From Bacteroidota bacterium (GTDB lineage Bacteria; Bacteroidota; Bacteroidia; UKL13-3), in NCBI GenBank assembly GCA_027491085.1, contig JAIXWW010000012.1, positions 1-64,000 of the forward strand: a stretch of DNA of 64,000 nucleotides. Direction: 5' to 3'. The position numbers and the translations under genes are program-made. The notes below the pieces were generated by a model that was not told the origin of the DNA, ran no database searches, and saw only the letters and a list, made by a program, of their open reading frames with translations. This document shows, piece after piece, positions 8,794 to 18,566 of the stretch (positions are counted from its first letter, which is position 1; the number at the start of each line of letters is the position of its first letter).

Positions 8794-8869
8794 TTAACTC
8801 TTTAATTTTTTTTGTAAATTTCTCTATTAGTTTTTCCTTAAGTTCTTGAATTATCTTTTCTAATGAAAA
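8762..8869 (-). pseudogene. Possible 3' remnant of an upstream operon gene
   Basis: A 35-codon stretch is open on the minus strand between a TAA at 8872-8870 and a TAA at 8764-8762. It reads FSLEKIIQELKEKLIEKF, then TKKIKELNAIRSFPKYQ, an amphipathic Lys/Glu helix typical of a protein C-terminus. It has no ATG, GTG or TTG start. Its end overlaps the HNH start codon in another frame, just as the HNH gene overlaps the next gene. It could be the tail of a lost first gene of this operon, or a chance open stretch. Confidence 0.35.
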
Positions 8870-9455
8870 TTATTATTTCATACAAATTAATTCAATTTTT
8901 ACCTTTTATTACAAACGAAGGATATAATTTATTAACCTTTTATGCAATTAGTTCTAATTTTTCAATTCTTAGTTCGAAGTACTTAGTAATTAGTTTTTAT
9001 GGATTGTGTCAGTCCCATTTAGCTTTAAGTTTGGGTTATGGTAGCGAAAATAATGTGCGGGAAAATCTGCGTTAATCTGCGACATCTGCGGGAAAGTTTA
9101 TTAGTTTTTAGTTTTTAGTTCGAAATGCTCGTTAACTAATTTAACTTATTAACTGTATTAACCTAATCAACTCAATTAACCAATCAACCAATCAACTTAC
9201 AATAAACAAGCATTAGAAAACATCCCCCTTACCCCCTTTTCATGCGCACAAAGGCTATTTCACAAGGGGGAATTGTTCCCGCACTTTTTTGATACATCAT
9301 GTTAATCATTTAAATCAAATAAATCAAGGTCTGACAGAATGCGGGAAAATCTGCGTTAATCTTTGGCAACTGCGGGAAAGGTTTCCAACCCCAACCATTC
9401 AAAATTTTTTACTTTATCAATACCTTTTAAAGTTTAAATTCGCTCCAACTGAAAT
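8870..9455. repeat. Gene-free repeat region
   Basis: No convincing gene. It holds two copies of a dispersed repeat, at 9055-9101 and 9340-9379, both containing GCGGGAAAATCTGCGTTAAT and CTGCGGGAAAG. It also has runs of short degenerate units built from TTAAC/CAATCAAC (9135-9200) and a block with CCCCCTTACCCCCTTTT near 9223-9240 opposed by AAGGGGGAAT at 9258-9267. Such filler often marks boundaries of accessory insertions in Bacteroidota. Confidence 0.65.
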
Positions 9456-12400
9456 ATGCAAAGCAATTACGAAGTATTAATTCAAAAATTAGAAGCGTTT
9501 ATACGCAAGTATTATAAAAACCAATTGATAAAAGGGGCTATATTTTTTATAACAGCCTTTGTGTCGAGCTATATATTAATTGCCACTTTAGAGTATTTTG
9601 GTAGGTATAACTCCACCATTAGGGCGGTAATATTTTTTACCTTTTTGGCTTTTACTATTTTTTGTTTGGTAAAATATATATTAGTACCTATCGCAGGTAT
9701 TTTTAAATTACGCAAAACCATTAATTATGAACAAGCATCGCTTATAATTGGAACGCATTTCTCAAATGTAAGCGATAGTTTATTAAATACTTTACAACTT
9801 AAAAACACAGCCAATAACCAAGTAGATAATAGCTTATTAATTGCAGCTATTGAGCAAAAAACCAGTCAGTTAAATCCTGTCCCTTTTCAAAAAGCTATTA
9901 ATTTTAAAGCCAATCTAAAATATTTAAAATTTGCTTTGGTGCCTTTGGCAATTATAGTGTTACTTAGTTTTGTAAAACCCGATATTTTAAGCGATGGTGG
10001 TAAACGAATTTTGCAATACAATACTGCATTTGCGCCTGTGGCACCTTTTACTTTTACTATTGAAAATACTGATTTAAATGCTGAACAGTTTACCGATTTT
10101 GATTTACAAGTTAAAGTAAGTGGAAAGCAAATTCCTGATGAGGTTTTTATAGCCATAGATGGCAATAGTTATAAGTTACAAAAATCTGATAAAACCCATT
10201 TTACTTATAGTTTTAAAAATATTCAAAAAACCACTGTTTTTAACTTACAAGCCGATGAATTTAGCAGTAAAGATTATACATTAGATGTGGTGGCTAAACC
10301 CATTATTTTAGGTTATCAAGTTAAATGTACTTATCCTGTTTATGTGGGTAAACGCAGTGAGGTATTGAATAATCCTACGGATTTTACTGTACCTGCGGGA
10401 ACTGTGTTAACATGGTTATTTACTAGCAAACAAACCAGTAAAATAGAGTTAGGTTTTGATAATAAAATTGCTGAAGCAAAAATGGAAGATGATGGACATT
10501 TTTCGTTTAATAAAAAAGTGTTTTTAAGCCAAAATTATTTTATAAAAAATAGCAATTTAACCAAGGCCAAAGGCGATTCGATGAATTATAATTTAACCGT
10601 AATTCCCGATGCATATCCAACCATTAGTATTGATGAAAAAAGTGATTCAGTTACTGGCAAACAAATCTATTTTATTGGCGATGGCAGCGATGATTATGGA
10701 TTAACCAAACTTACTTTTAACTACCATTTTATTAATAGCGAAAACAAAGAAAAGGTCAATAAAACAGTGGTAAAGCCTATTGCCATTGATAAAACCCAAA
10801 ACCCAATTAGGTTTAATTATTATATAAATTTAAGCGAAACAGGTTTGGAACCTGGAGATGAATTGGAATATTATTTTGAACTTTGGGATAATGATGGTGT
10901 ATTTGGTGCTAAATCCATCAAGTCGAAAACTGTGGTTTTTAAAGCCGCAAGCAATAAGGAAATGAAAGAACAAAGCAGCAAAAATGCGGAAGCCATGAAG
11001 GATAAAATGGAAGATGCATTGAAAGAGGCCAAAGAACTGCAAAAAGATTTGAAGCAATTGCAACAAAAAATGCTTGAAAAGCGCGAATTAACTTGGGAAG
11101 AAAAACGCAAAGCAGAAAGTATTTTAAAGCAACAACAAGAATTACAAAAGAAAATTGAAGACTTAAATAAAGAGTTTAAGTTGAACAATCAGCGCGAGCA
11201 AGAGTACAAAAAAGAGGCAGAGAATATTTTGCAAAAACAGCAACAAATTGAAAAAATGTACAATGAGTTGATGAACGATGAAATGAAACAATTGATTAAA
11301 AAAGTGGAGGATATGATGAAACTTCAAAACAAAGATCAATTGAAACAGCAAATGGAAAATATGCAGTTGAATAACAAGGATGTGGAGAAGGAATTGGATA
11401 AAATGCTGGAAATGTACAAGGAATTGGAGTTGGAGAAAAAAATGGATGAAGCTACCAAAAACTTGGAAGATTTAGCCAAAAAGCAAGAAGATTTGGAGCA
11501 AAAAACCGATGATAAAAACAGCAATTCAGAGGATTTAAAAAAGCAACAAGATGAGTTGAATAAACAATTTGATGAAATAAAAAAAGACCTGAAAGACATT
11601 GAAAAACAAAACAATGAGTTAGAAGATAAACAAGAACTAGCCGATACCAAAGAGGAAGAAAAAAGCATAGAAAAAGACATGCAAGAAAGCAGCGAGGATT
11701 TGAAAAGCGGCAAACAAAAACAAGCCAAAAAGAAACAAAAACAAGCTGCAGAAAAAATGAAGGAAATGGCTGAAAAAATAAAGCAAAAGAAAAGTGATCA
11801 AGAAGCTGAACAGGCCGAAATTGACATCAATGCTTTGCGCGAAATTATTGAAAATTTAGTGGAGTTAAGTAAACAGCAAGAGGCTTTAATGGTTAAGTTT
11901 AAGGATATAAATGGTTATAATCCGCAGTTTGTACAATTGGGGCAAGACCAACGAAATTTAAAAGAAAATGCCAAAATTATTGAAGATAGTTTAACAGCCT
12001 TGAGTAAACGTGTAGCTGAAATCAGTTCGTTTATTGATAAAGAAGTTACCAAAATGAATTTCCAAATGGATAAAGCTACTACTAATTTTGGAACGCGTAA
12101 TATTCCTCAAATTAGAACAAGCCAACAAACTGCCATGACCCACATGAACAACTTAGCCGTAATGCTGAGTGATGTGTTAAAACAAATGCAACAAGAACAG
12201 GAAGGAAAAGAACAAGAAGGAAAAGGCGAAAAAAGCGGAAAGAAAAAAGGCAAAGGCCAAGGTAAGGGAAAAGGAGAAGGCAGTGGCAAAAAAAGCATGA
12301 GTCAACTTAAAAAAATGCAAGAAGAGTTGAACAAACAATTGCGCGAAGGCATGAATAAAAATGGCAATGATAAAGGCAATAAACCGGGACAAAAACCTGG

Positions 12401-12851
12401 TGAAGGACAAGGAATGGGAAGTGAAGGTTTTGCTAGAATGGCTGCGCAACAAATGGCAATTAGACAACAATTGCAAAAAATGTTAAGTCAAATGGATGCT
12501 AAAGAAAAAGAAGGTTTGGGAGGCAGTGGCAAATTGCAAGAAATGCAAAAACAAATGGAACAAACCGAAAAAGAATTGTTTAATAAAAGATTGACTCAAG
12601 AAACTATAAATAGACAGCAAGATATTTTAACGCGTTTGTTAGAAAGCGAAAAGGCTGAAAAGAAACAAGAGCAAGATAAAAAACGCGAGGCCGAACAAAG
12701 CAAAGAAAAAGTCCGTAATGCACCACCGCCTGTTTTTAATAATTATATTGATAAAAAGAACAAGGAAGCTGAAATTTTAAAAACTGTTCCTTCCGAACTA
12801 AAACCATATTACAAAACCAAAGCTAATCAATACTTGAAAAAAGCAAGTTGA
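9456..12851 (+). CDS. DUF4175 family membrane protein with long coiled coil
   Basis: 1131 aa. Membrane segments lie at about 26-46, 55-77 and 153-172, followed by beta-rich extracytoplasmic sequence to about residue 490. From about 500 onwards the sequence is almost entirely Lys/Glu/Gln-rich coiled coil, with low-complexity Gly/Lys stretches near 920-980 (EGKGEKSGKKKGKGQGKGKG). Large proteins of this plan (DUF4175) are widespread in Bacteroidota, and their role is not established. The ATG at 9456 follows an AT-rich leader. No operon partner is visible downstream. Confidence 0.85.
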   Translation: MQSNYEVLIQKLEAFIRKYYKNQLIKGAIFFITAFVSSYILIATLEYFGRYNSTIRAVIFFTFLAFTIFCLVKYILVPIAGIFKLRKTINYEQASLIIGTHFSNVSDSLLNTLQLKNTANNQVDNSLLIAAIEQKTSQLNPVPFQKAINFKANLKYLKFALVPLAIIVLLSFVKPDILSDGGKRILQYNTAFAPVAPFTFTIENTDLNAEQFTDFDLQVKVSGKQIPDEVFIAIDGNSYKLQKSDKTHFTYSFKNIQKTTVFNLQADEFSSKDYTLDVVAKPIILGYQVKCTYPVYVGKRSEVLNNPTDFTVPAGTVLTWLFTSKQTSKIELGFDNKIAEAKMEDDGHFSFNKKVFLSQNYFIKNSNLTKAKGDSMNYNLTVIPDAYPTISIDEKSDSVTGKQIYFIGDGSDDYGLTKLTFNYHFINSENKEKVNKTVVKPIAIDKTQNPIRFNYYINLSETGLEPGDELEYYFELWDNDGVFGAKSIKSKTVVFKAASNKEMKEQSSKNAEAMKDKMEDALKEAKELQKDLKQLQQKMLEKRELTWEEKRKAESILKQQQELQKKIEDLNKEFKLNNQREQEYKKEAENILQKQQQIEKMYNELMNDEMKQLIKKVEDMMKLQNKDQLKQQMENMQLNNKDVEKELDKMLEMYKELELEKKMDEATKNLEDLAKKQEDLEQKTDDKNSNSEDLKKQQDELNKQFDEIKKDLKDIEKQNNELEDKQELADTKEEEKSIEKDMQESSEDLKSGKQKQAKKKQKQAAEKMKEMAEKIKQKKSDQEAEQAEIDINALREIIENLVELSKQQEALMVKFKDINGYNPQFVQLGQDQRNLKENAKIIEDSLTALSKRVAEISSFIDKEVTKMNFQMDKATTNFGTRNIPQIRTSQQTAMTHMNNLAVMLSDVLKQMQQEQEGKEQEGKGEKSGKKKGKGQGKGKGEGSGKKSMSQLKKMQEELNKQLREGMNKNGNDKGNKPGQKPGEGQGMGSEGFARMAAQQMAIRQQLQKMLSQMDAKEKEGLGGSGKLQEMQKQMEQTEKELFNKRLTQETINRQQDILTRLLESEKAEKKQEQDKKREAEQSKEKVRNAPPPVFNNYIDKKNKEAEILKTVPSELKPYYKTKANQYLKKAS

Positions 12852-12854
12852 TTT

Positions 12855-13234
12855 TTGAGTTGTGAATTGTGATTTGTGAGGTGTGAGGTGTGATATGTGA
12901 AATGTAAGATGTGAGATGTGAATTATGGTTTTTGATTAATAATTCAATGTTGTTTAATTAAGCATTTTATTTTAATAGAAAAACATTTAGTCCGAAAGCT
13001 TTCAGACTAAGTGCATTTATGTTATTTAAACTGTTTTCGTTAATGATATAATTTATGGACTAGGAATTTTATTCCATTAACGATGTGCGTTGGGTCGGCA
13101 AAAAAGCGGGCCAGCCCAAGCCTTGTGCGTGGAAGCATTTTTTTGCCTTGATTTTTTGTTTCTTTTTCATCTAAGGAAAAAGAAAGCAGAAAAATATAAC
13201 TTAGTTTTTGAGGGATGACTAAGCACTGAATCAC
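12855..13234. repeat. TGTGA-type microsatellite and a dispersed repeat element
   Basis: 12857-12927 is a degenerate tandem of 7-8 bp units around TGTGAGG/TGTGAAT. At about 13075-13195 lies a GC-richer block containing ACGATGTGCGTTGGGTCGGC, CGGGCCAGCCCAAGC and TGTGCGTGGAAGCA, ending in TTTTGTTTCTTTTTC then GGAAAAAGAAAG. This resembles an intergenic repeat seen in several Bacteroidota genomes. The 64-codon open frame across it is not a credible gene. Confidence 0.55.
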
Positions 13235-13257
13235 GCCAGGCGTGAAAAAACTAAGAA

Positions 13258-14088
13258 CTACAGTTTCAAAATTTCATTTACCCCCACCCCTTTTTCGGTT
13301 TGATGTACCGAGCACATTTCGTTAAATGGATCGTGTTCAAAATATAGTAAATAATTGTTTTCAGCAGCGGTATTTAGTATGGAAACTTTTTCTTTCATGG
13401 TATCTAACGGACGAACATCATAACCCATTACATAAGGTGTTGGTATATGCGCCATGGTTGGAATTACATCGGCTAGATAAATCAGTTTAGTATCTTTATA
13501 TGGCACAATTGGATGCATCATATTATTGGTATGGCCAATGGTATAAAGTAAGTCAATGTCAGTATGGAATTTTTCGCCTGCATTAAGTAACTTTAATTGA
13601 CCGCTTTCTTCAATTGGCAAAATATTTTCCTTTAAAAAACTGGCTTTTTCGCGCGGATTTGGAGCAATGGCTTCTTGCCAATGTGCATCAGCAATCCAAT
13701 AAGTGGCATTTTTAAAAGTAGTTTCGTATTTGGTTCCATCATTATTCCATTTGATGCTTCCACCACAATGGTCAAAATGTAGGTGTGTTAACACCATATC
13801 GGTAATATCGTTTACACTAAAACCGTGAGCAGCTAACGATTTTTCTAAAGTAAAATCGCCATGCATATAATAATGACCAAAGAATTTATCATCTTGTTTA
13901 TTGCCCATTCCATTATCAATTAACATAAGCCTGTTCCCATCTTCAATTAACAAGCAGCGCATGGCTAAGCTAATCATATTGTTTTCATCGGCAGGGTTTA
14001 GTTTATTCCAAATTGATTTAGGAACAACGCCAAACATGGCTCCTCCGTCTAATTTAAATCTCCCTGTTTCTATTGAATATAATTTCAT
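13258..14088 (-). CDS. MBL-fold metallo-hydrolase
   Basis: 276 aa metallo-beta-lactamase-fold hydrolase. The metal site HLHFDHCGG lies at about 102-110, with later ligands in TIGHTNN (about 188) and LADVIP (about 208). It has no signal peptide, so it is probably cytoplasmic. The family includes lactonases, glyoxalase II-like enzymes and many proteins of unknown substrate; the closest plan is the lactonase/quorum-quenching-like branch, but the substrate cannot be read from sequence. The truB gene lies 42 bp upstream on the same strand, so the two may be co-transcribed. Confidence 0.88.
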   Translation of the reverse strand: MKLYSIETGRFKLDGGAMFGVVPKSIWNKLNPADENNMISLAMRCLLIEDGNRLMLIDNGMGNKQDDKFFGHYYMHGDFTLEKSLAAHGFSVNDITDMVLTHLHFDHCGGSIKWNNDGTKYETTFKNATYWIADAHWQEAIAPNPREKASFLKENILPIEESGQLKLLNAGEKFHTDIDLLYTIGHTNNMMHPIVPYKDTKLIYLADVIPTMAHIPTPYVMGYDVRPLDTMKEKVSILNTAAENNYLLYFEHDPFNEMCSVHQTEKGVGVNEILKL

Positions 14089-14130
14089 GTTTGTTTAAAG
14101 TTTATAGTTGTTTGTTTTTTTTGCCAGCAG

Positions 14131-14862
14131 CTAGCTGCCAGTAGCCAGAAATTCTTCGATGGTGACTGAATTTTGTAAATTGTGATCTCCGCTTGCGGTT
14201 CGGCAAAGGGAATTTAAATGTGCACCATTATTTAGTTTTTTACCAAAATCGTAAGCAATACTACGAATATAAGTTCCTTTACTGCAATTTATTTTAAAAT
14301 AAACCAAAGGCAATTCAATAGCTGTAATCTCAAAGTTATGAATGGTAATTGGCCTTGGATTTAATTCTATTTCCTGACCTTTTCTTGCTGCATCATACGC
14401 TCTTTGTCCATCTTTTTTTATGGCTGAAAATACGGGAGGTAATTGCATTTGTTCACCAACAAAACTTTTAGCTGTAGCTTCAATCATTTCATTGTTAATT
14501 CCGCTAATATCAAAGGTTTCGCTTATTTCCGTTTCTTTATCGTAACTGGGTGTGGTTGCTCCTAAAAATATGCTGCCTGTATATTCCTTTTCAGTAGCCA
14601 TGTATTGGTCAATATTTTTGGTTTCTTTTCCAATACAAATAATTAATAAGCCGGTAGCCAATGGATCTAAGGTACCGGCATGACCTACTTTTATTTTCTT
14701 TTTGCCCACATTATTGGCTTTTAAAGTTTCAATATGAAACTTGGTAATGGCATACCTTAATTTATTAACTACCTGAAAACTGGTCCATCCTAAAGGTTTG
14801 TTTACCAAAACTACATCTTGCAATGGATTAATAGAAACAATTGTTTTACTTTCTTGCATCAA
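14131..14862 (-). CDS. truB: tRNA pseudouridine(55) synthase TruB
   Basis: 243 aa. The enzyme isomerises U55 in the T-loop of tRNAs. The catalytic motif GHAGTLDPLATGLL lies at 60-73, with Asp66 as the nucleophile. KPLGWTSFQVV (22-32) and GTYIRSIAYD (about 202-211) are the other family signatures. It lacks a long PUA domain, as in many Bacteroidota. It lies 12 bp after ftsK on the same strand and probably forms an ftsK-truB-MBL transcription unit. Confidence 0.95.
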   Translation of the reverse strand: MMQESKTIVSINPLQDVVLVNKPLGWTSFQVVNKLRYAITKFHIETLKANNVGKKKIKVGHAGTLDPLATGLLIICIGKETKNIDQYMATEKEYTGSIFLGATTPSYDKETEISETFDISGINNEMIEATAKSFVGEQMQLPPVFSAIKKDGQRAYDAARKGQEIELNPRPITIHNFEITAIELPLVYFKINCSKGTYIRSIAYDFGKKLNNGAHLNSLCRTASGDHNLQNSVTIEEFLATGS

Positions 14863-14874
14863 ATATTTTTTATT

Positions 14875-17424
14875 TTATAAATGTTTCAATCTTTCCTCTA
14901 ATTCAATAATATCAACAATTAAAACCTCGCGGGCTTTACTGCCTTTAAACGGACCCACAATACCTGCCTTTTCTAATTGATCAATCAATCTTCCTGCACG
15001 GTTATAGCCTAAGTTTAGTTTACGTTGTAATAATGAAGTTGACCCTTGTTGACTTGAAACGATTAAGTGAGCTGCTTCATTAAAAAGTTCATCTTTATCT
15101 TTGCTATCAAACATTTCACCTCCACCAAAATCTTCGCCTTCCACGCTGTATAAAGGTAATAAGTATGGTTCATTTCCATTTTGACTACCAATAAAATCTG
15201 CAATTCTTTCCACTTCAGGTGTATCAACAAATGCACATTGAATACGAACCAAATCATTACCATTGCTAAATAACATATCACCTTTACCAATTAATTGATC
15301 GGCACCATTTGCATCTAAAATAGTTCTTGAGTCAATTTTTTGCGAAACCCTAAATGCTAATCTTGCAGGGAAATTGGCTTTAATGGTACCTGTAATAATA
15401 TTTACCGAAGGACGTTGAGTAGCTAAAATTAAGTGAATTCCAATCGCACGCGCTAACTGAGCCAAGCGAGCAATTGGTAACTCTACTTCTTTACCTGCCG
15501 TCATCATTAAATCAGCTAACTCATCAATAACTACTACTATATAAGGTAAAAAACGATGCGCTAATTTATCGGTTGGAACCAAACGCCTACTTAAAAATTT
15601 TGCATTGTATTCTTTTAAGTTCCTAACTTGTGCATCTTTCAGTAAATCGTAACGCTCATCCATTTCTTTACATAATGAATTCAGCGTATTTACCACCAAT
15701 TTAGTATCAGTAATAATTGCATCTGCATCACCAGGAATTTTAGCTAAGAAATGGCGTTCTATGGTTTTGTATATATTTAACTCTACCTTTTTAGGATCAA
15801 CCAATACAAACTTAATTTGAGATGGATGTTTTTTATACAATAACGAAACCAAAATGGCATTTAAACCAACCGACTTACCCTGACCCGTAGCACCTGCCAT
15901 TAATAAATGCGGCATTTTAGCTAAATCGGCTACAAACACTTCATTAGAAATGGTTTTTCCGAAAGCTATTGGTAAATCCATATCAGAATTGATGAACTTA
16001 GCCGATGAAATTAAACTGCGCATGGGCACCATAGCCGGATTAGAATTTGGCACTTCAATACCAATTGTTCCTTTTCCAGGAATTGGTGCAATAATCCTAA
16101 TTCCTAAAGCAGCTAAACTCAAGGCAATATCATCTTCTAAATTTTTAATTTTAGCAATTCTAACTCCATCTTGCGGAATAATTTCGTATAGAGTAACAGT
16201 TGGTCCAACGGTTGCTGATATTTTTTTAATTCCAATACTATAATTTTTAAGCGTTTCCTCAATCATCCGAGTTTTTTCGCTCAACTCATTGGTATCCATT
16301 TTCGATTTATTTTCGCCATAATCGGTTAATAAATCAATGGTTGGAAACTTGTAACCGCTAAATTCTAAAGTTGGATCGTAAGCTTCATCTATGCCAAAAT
16401 GTTTTTTATGAGTTGGCAAAACTTCCTCTTCTTCTTCAGGTAAATCTTTTACTTCTAAAATTAAACCACTATCGGTTTTTAAAGGTTGTTCTAAAGGTTC
16501 TACCTGCTTTGCAATGATTGGAGGTTCAACAAATGCGGGAATTTCGGGAGCTTGTTCATCAGTTGGAAACTCGTCAATAACCGAAGTTTTTAAATCTTCC
16601 ATTGGACGTTCCACCATAATAAAATCCTCTTCATTTAGAGGTGGTAAATCTAAATTATCGGCCAAGGTTATGGAACCTTCAACTATATTGGTTTTTAATT
16701 TTTCTTCCTCCTTTTCAGATTGATTTGCAGCTAAACCATTTTCAAAAATATGCTCCGATTTTAACTTCACACCGGGGTGATAAAACTCTATATTAAATAT
16801 TGCAACTGCAAAAACTAAAATATAAGCTAATAAAAACAAAGTGGTACCAATACTTCCTAATAAATTTTGCAAATAAATTATTCCAAAATGGCCAAATACA
16901 CCACCTAAAATTTGATATGATTGATTAAATACAAAACCCAATAACAACGAAAGCCAAATAACAGCAAAAAATGAATACCTTAACGTTTTAAAAATAGGTA
17001 TAGGCTGAAGTTTGGTTAATAAATAAATACCAATAGATGTAAAAATTAAACAAAAAGCAAAAGAGGCTATTCCAAATCCTTTGTAAAAAAATACAAACCC
17101 AAGCCAAGCGCCTAACATGCCCAATGCATTTTGCGCTGATTGTTCATCGGCTAATTGAAAAAAACCAAATGTCATGGTTTTAACCAAGCTTTGGTCGGCT
17201 TGCCAAGTTAGCAAAAACGACAAACCTGCAATCAATAAAAACAACGAAAATAAAATCATGGTTATGCCCAACGATTTTAAAAAACGTTCATCATTTAAAA
17301 ATGAAAACAACTTTAAAGAACCTTTAGTAGGGTTCTTAGTTGGTTTTTCTTTTTGTTCATCAGGCTCAGTAAAATCATTTACATCACCAAATAATATTTT
17401 ATTTTCCTTAATTTTTTTTGCCAT
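14875..17424 (-). CDS. ftsK: DNA translocase FtsK/SpoIIIE
   Basis: 849 aa. A division-septum DNA pump that segregates chromosome termini. It has four to five N-terminal membrane segments (about 40-215), an acidic/proline linker (215-340), the alpha/beta motor with Walker A GATGQGKSVGLN near 505-516 and Walker B IVVVIDELADLM near 628, and a C-terminal winged-helix gamma domain (LLQRKLNLGYNRAGRLIDQL, about 805-825) that reads KOPS-like sites. Length and order match the family. The ATG at 17424 is preceded by AT-rich DNA. Probably first gene of the ftsK-truB operon. Confidence 0.95.
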   Translation of the reverse strand: MAKKIKENKILFGDVNDFTEPDEQKEKPTKNPTKGSLKLFSFLNDERFLKSLGITMILFSLFLLIAGLSFLLTWQADQSLVKTMTFGFFQLADEQSAQNALGMLGAWLGFVFFYKGFGIASFAFCLIFTSIGIYLLTKLQPIPIFKTLRYSFFAVIWLSLLLGFVFNQSYQILGGVFGHFGIIYLQNLLGSIGTTLFLLAYILVFAVAIFNIEFYHPGVKLKSEHIFENGLAANQSEKEEEKLKTNIVEGSITLADNLDLPPLNEEDFIMVERPMEDLKTSVIDEFPTDEQAPEIPAFVEPPIIAKQVEPLEQPLKTDSGLILEVKDLPEEEEEVLPTHKKHFGIDEAYDPTLEFSGYKFPTIDLLTDYGENKSKMDTNELSEKTRMIEETLKNYSIGIKKISATVGPTVTLYEIIPQDGVRIAKIKNLEDDIALSLAALGIRIIAPIPGKGTIGIEVPNSNPAMVPMRSLISSAKFINSDMDLPIAFGKTISNEVFVADLAKMPHLLMAGATGQGKSVGLNAILVSLLYKKHPSQIKFVLVDPKKVELNIYKTIERHFLAKIPGDADAIITDTKLVVNTLNSLCKEMDERYDLLKDAQVRNLKEYNAKFLSRRLVPTDKLAHRFLPYIVVVIDELADLMMTAGKEVELPIARLAQLARAIGIHLILATQRPSVNIITGTIKANFPARLAFRVSQKIDSRTILDANGADQLIGKGDMLFSNGNDLVRIQCAFVDTPEVERIADFIGSQNGNEPYLLPLYSVEGEDFGGGEMFDSKDKDELFNEAAHLIVSSQQGSTSLLQRKLNLGYNRAGRLIDQLEKAGIVGPFKGSKAREVLIVDIIELEERLKHL

Positions 17425-17655
17425 TTTAACTAAACGAAAATAAGATTATACATACTAATTTTTAAAGGTTTTTTCTAAACAAAAACTATTTGTTTGTATA
17501 ATAATTGTATCAACTTTTTGATACAGTTGGCTAAATATTGGTTTGTATTTTTTTACTAATATATAATTATTGGATAGTTGATGGTTTTACACATGGAGGT
17601 TTTAATTTATTTTGACTAAAAGGTTGGTGAAAACATCAATAATAGGCAAGATTGG

Positions 17656-17761
17656 GTCATTCCGAAGGAATCTTCCTTCCTACCTTATACCATTGAATTC
17701 AACAATAAATTTTATGTAATTCAACGATTGTTTAAGTCAAGGAAGATTCCTATGGAATGAC
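17656..17761. repeat. Inverted repeat element with 23-bp arms
   Basis: The left arm (17656-17678, starting GTCATTCCGAAGGAATC) and right arm (17739-17761, ending GATTCCTATGGAATGAC) match at 21 of 23 positions around a 60-bp loop. Repeats of the type GTCATTCCGAAGGAATC are dispersed in Bacteroidota. The size and plan resemble a MITE- or REP-like element. The rest of 17425-17892 holds no gene that I can see. Confidence 0.65.
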
Positions 17762-17892
17762 TATTTATTTTTGTTTTTGCCATTGGTTGGTGCTAGATTA
17801 GAAGTTGTGACGTACATAACAACTTCACAAATTGTATTGGTGAGCAAATAAATCGAGTACAAAATAAGTTGTTATTCGTTCATATTTATCTC

Positions 17893-18297
17893 TCAATCAA
17901 AGCCATACACTTGTTTTTTGTCTAAAACTAATAGTTCCGCCTTTTGTCCTGTTTCGTTGATATTATTTATTACTTCATCACCAATTATTTTTGCTTTACT
18001 AAAAGAAATTTCTTTATTGAAAGTCATCTGTATGCCTGGTTCCTCGAATGAATAGCTGAATTCGTCTTGTCCAACTTGGTAGTACTGCCAACCATTTTTT
18101 ATTATCTTTCTCCATTCAATCGAGTTTGGAGTCATTATTTTATCAAAGTCGGAAAATAAATTGATATCACCTATAATTAAGAATTCAAAGTCCTGACCAG
18201 TCCAACTTGTTCTGTCAATAATAATCGGTGGATGGTCAACGGGTTTTAACACTGCACCAAGCCTTAGTTTATTTTTTATGAATTTAAATAATCTCAT
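17893..18297 (-). CDS. Hypothetical protein, 134 aa
   Basis: Not recognised. A soluble, small, mixed alpha/beta protein with a basic N-terminus (MRLFKFIKNKLRLG) and aromatic-rich centre (WTGQDFEFLIIGD, WRKIIKNGWQYYQVG). There is no signal peptide or membrane segment. It stands alone between two repeat-bearing spacers (an inverted repeat at 17656-17761 and a GGAGATGCCTTCTGCATGAC-type repeat at about 18440-18460). This is typical of a recently acquired or orphan gene. Confidence 0.6.
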   Translation of the reverse strand: MRLFKFIKNKLRLGAVLKPVDHPPIIIDRTSWTGQDFEFLIIGDINLFSDFDKIMTPNSIEWRKIIKNGWQYYQVGQDEFSYSFEEPGIQMTFNKEISFSKAKIIGDEVINNINETGQKAELLVLDKKQVYGFD

Positions 18298-18508
18298 AGG
18301 TTATGTGACTTAGCATTACAAATTTTTTATAAACAACACTGATCTTTTCCAGCTTTATTTAACAAAAGTATTCTTTCATTTTACAAATGCAATTGACTTA
18401 GGATAGTGAATACTTTTTTCAAGGACGGTTTTTATGGAAAGGAGATGCCTTCTGCATGACGAATTTTGGTATTTAAAAATATAAGTACTAACCCAAACTT
18501 TCCCCCAT

Positions 18509-18546
18509 AAAAAACCTCCAAGTTTTTACACTTGGAGGTTTTTTTT
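18509..18546 (-). terminator. Terminator of gyrA
   Basis: The arms AAAAACCTCCAAG (18510-18522) and CTTGGAGGTTTTT (18531-18543) surround an 8-nt loop. Read on the minus strand the hairpin follows the gyrA stop by about 20 bp and is followed by T's. Confidence 0.85.
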
Positions 18547-18566
18547 ATTGCCAAAGGCTAATTTAA

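Noticed and set aside
8863..9075. 70-aa ORF in the repeat spacer
   Set aside because: It runs through dispersed repeat sequence, has low complexity and no recognisable domain.
13040..13234. 64-aa ORF between the DUF4175 and MBL genes
   Set aside because: It is the translation of a dispersed repeat element, not a gene.
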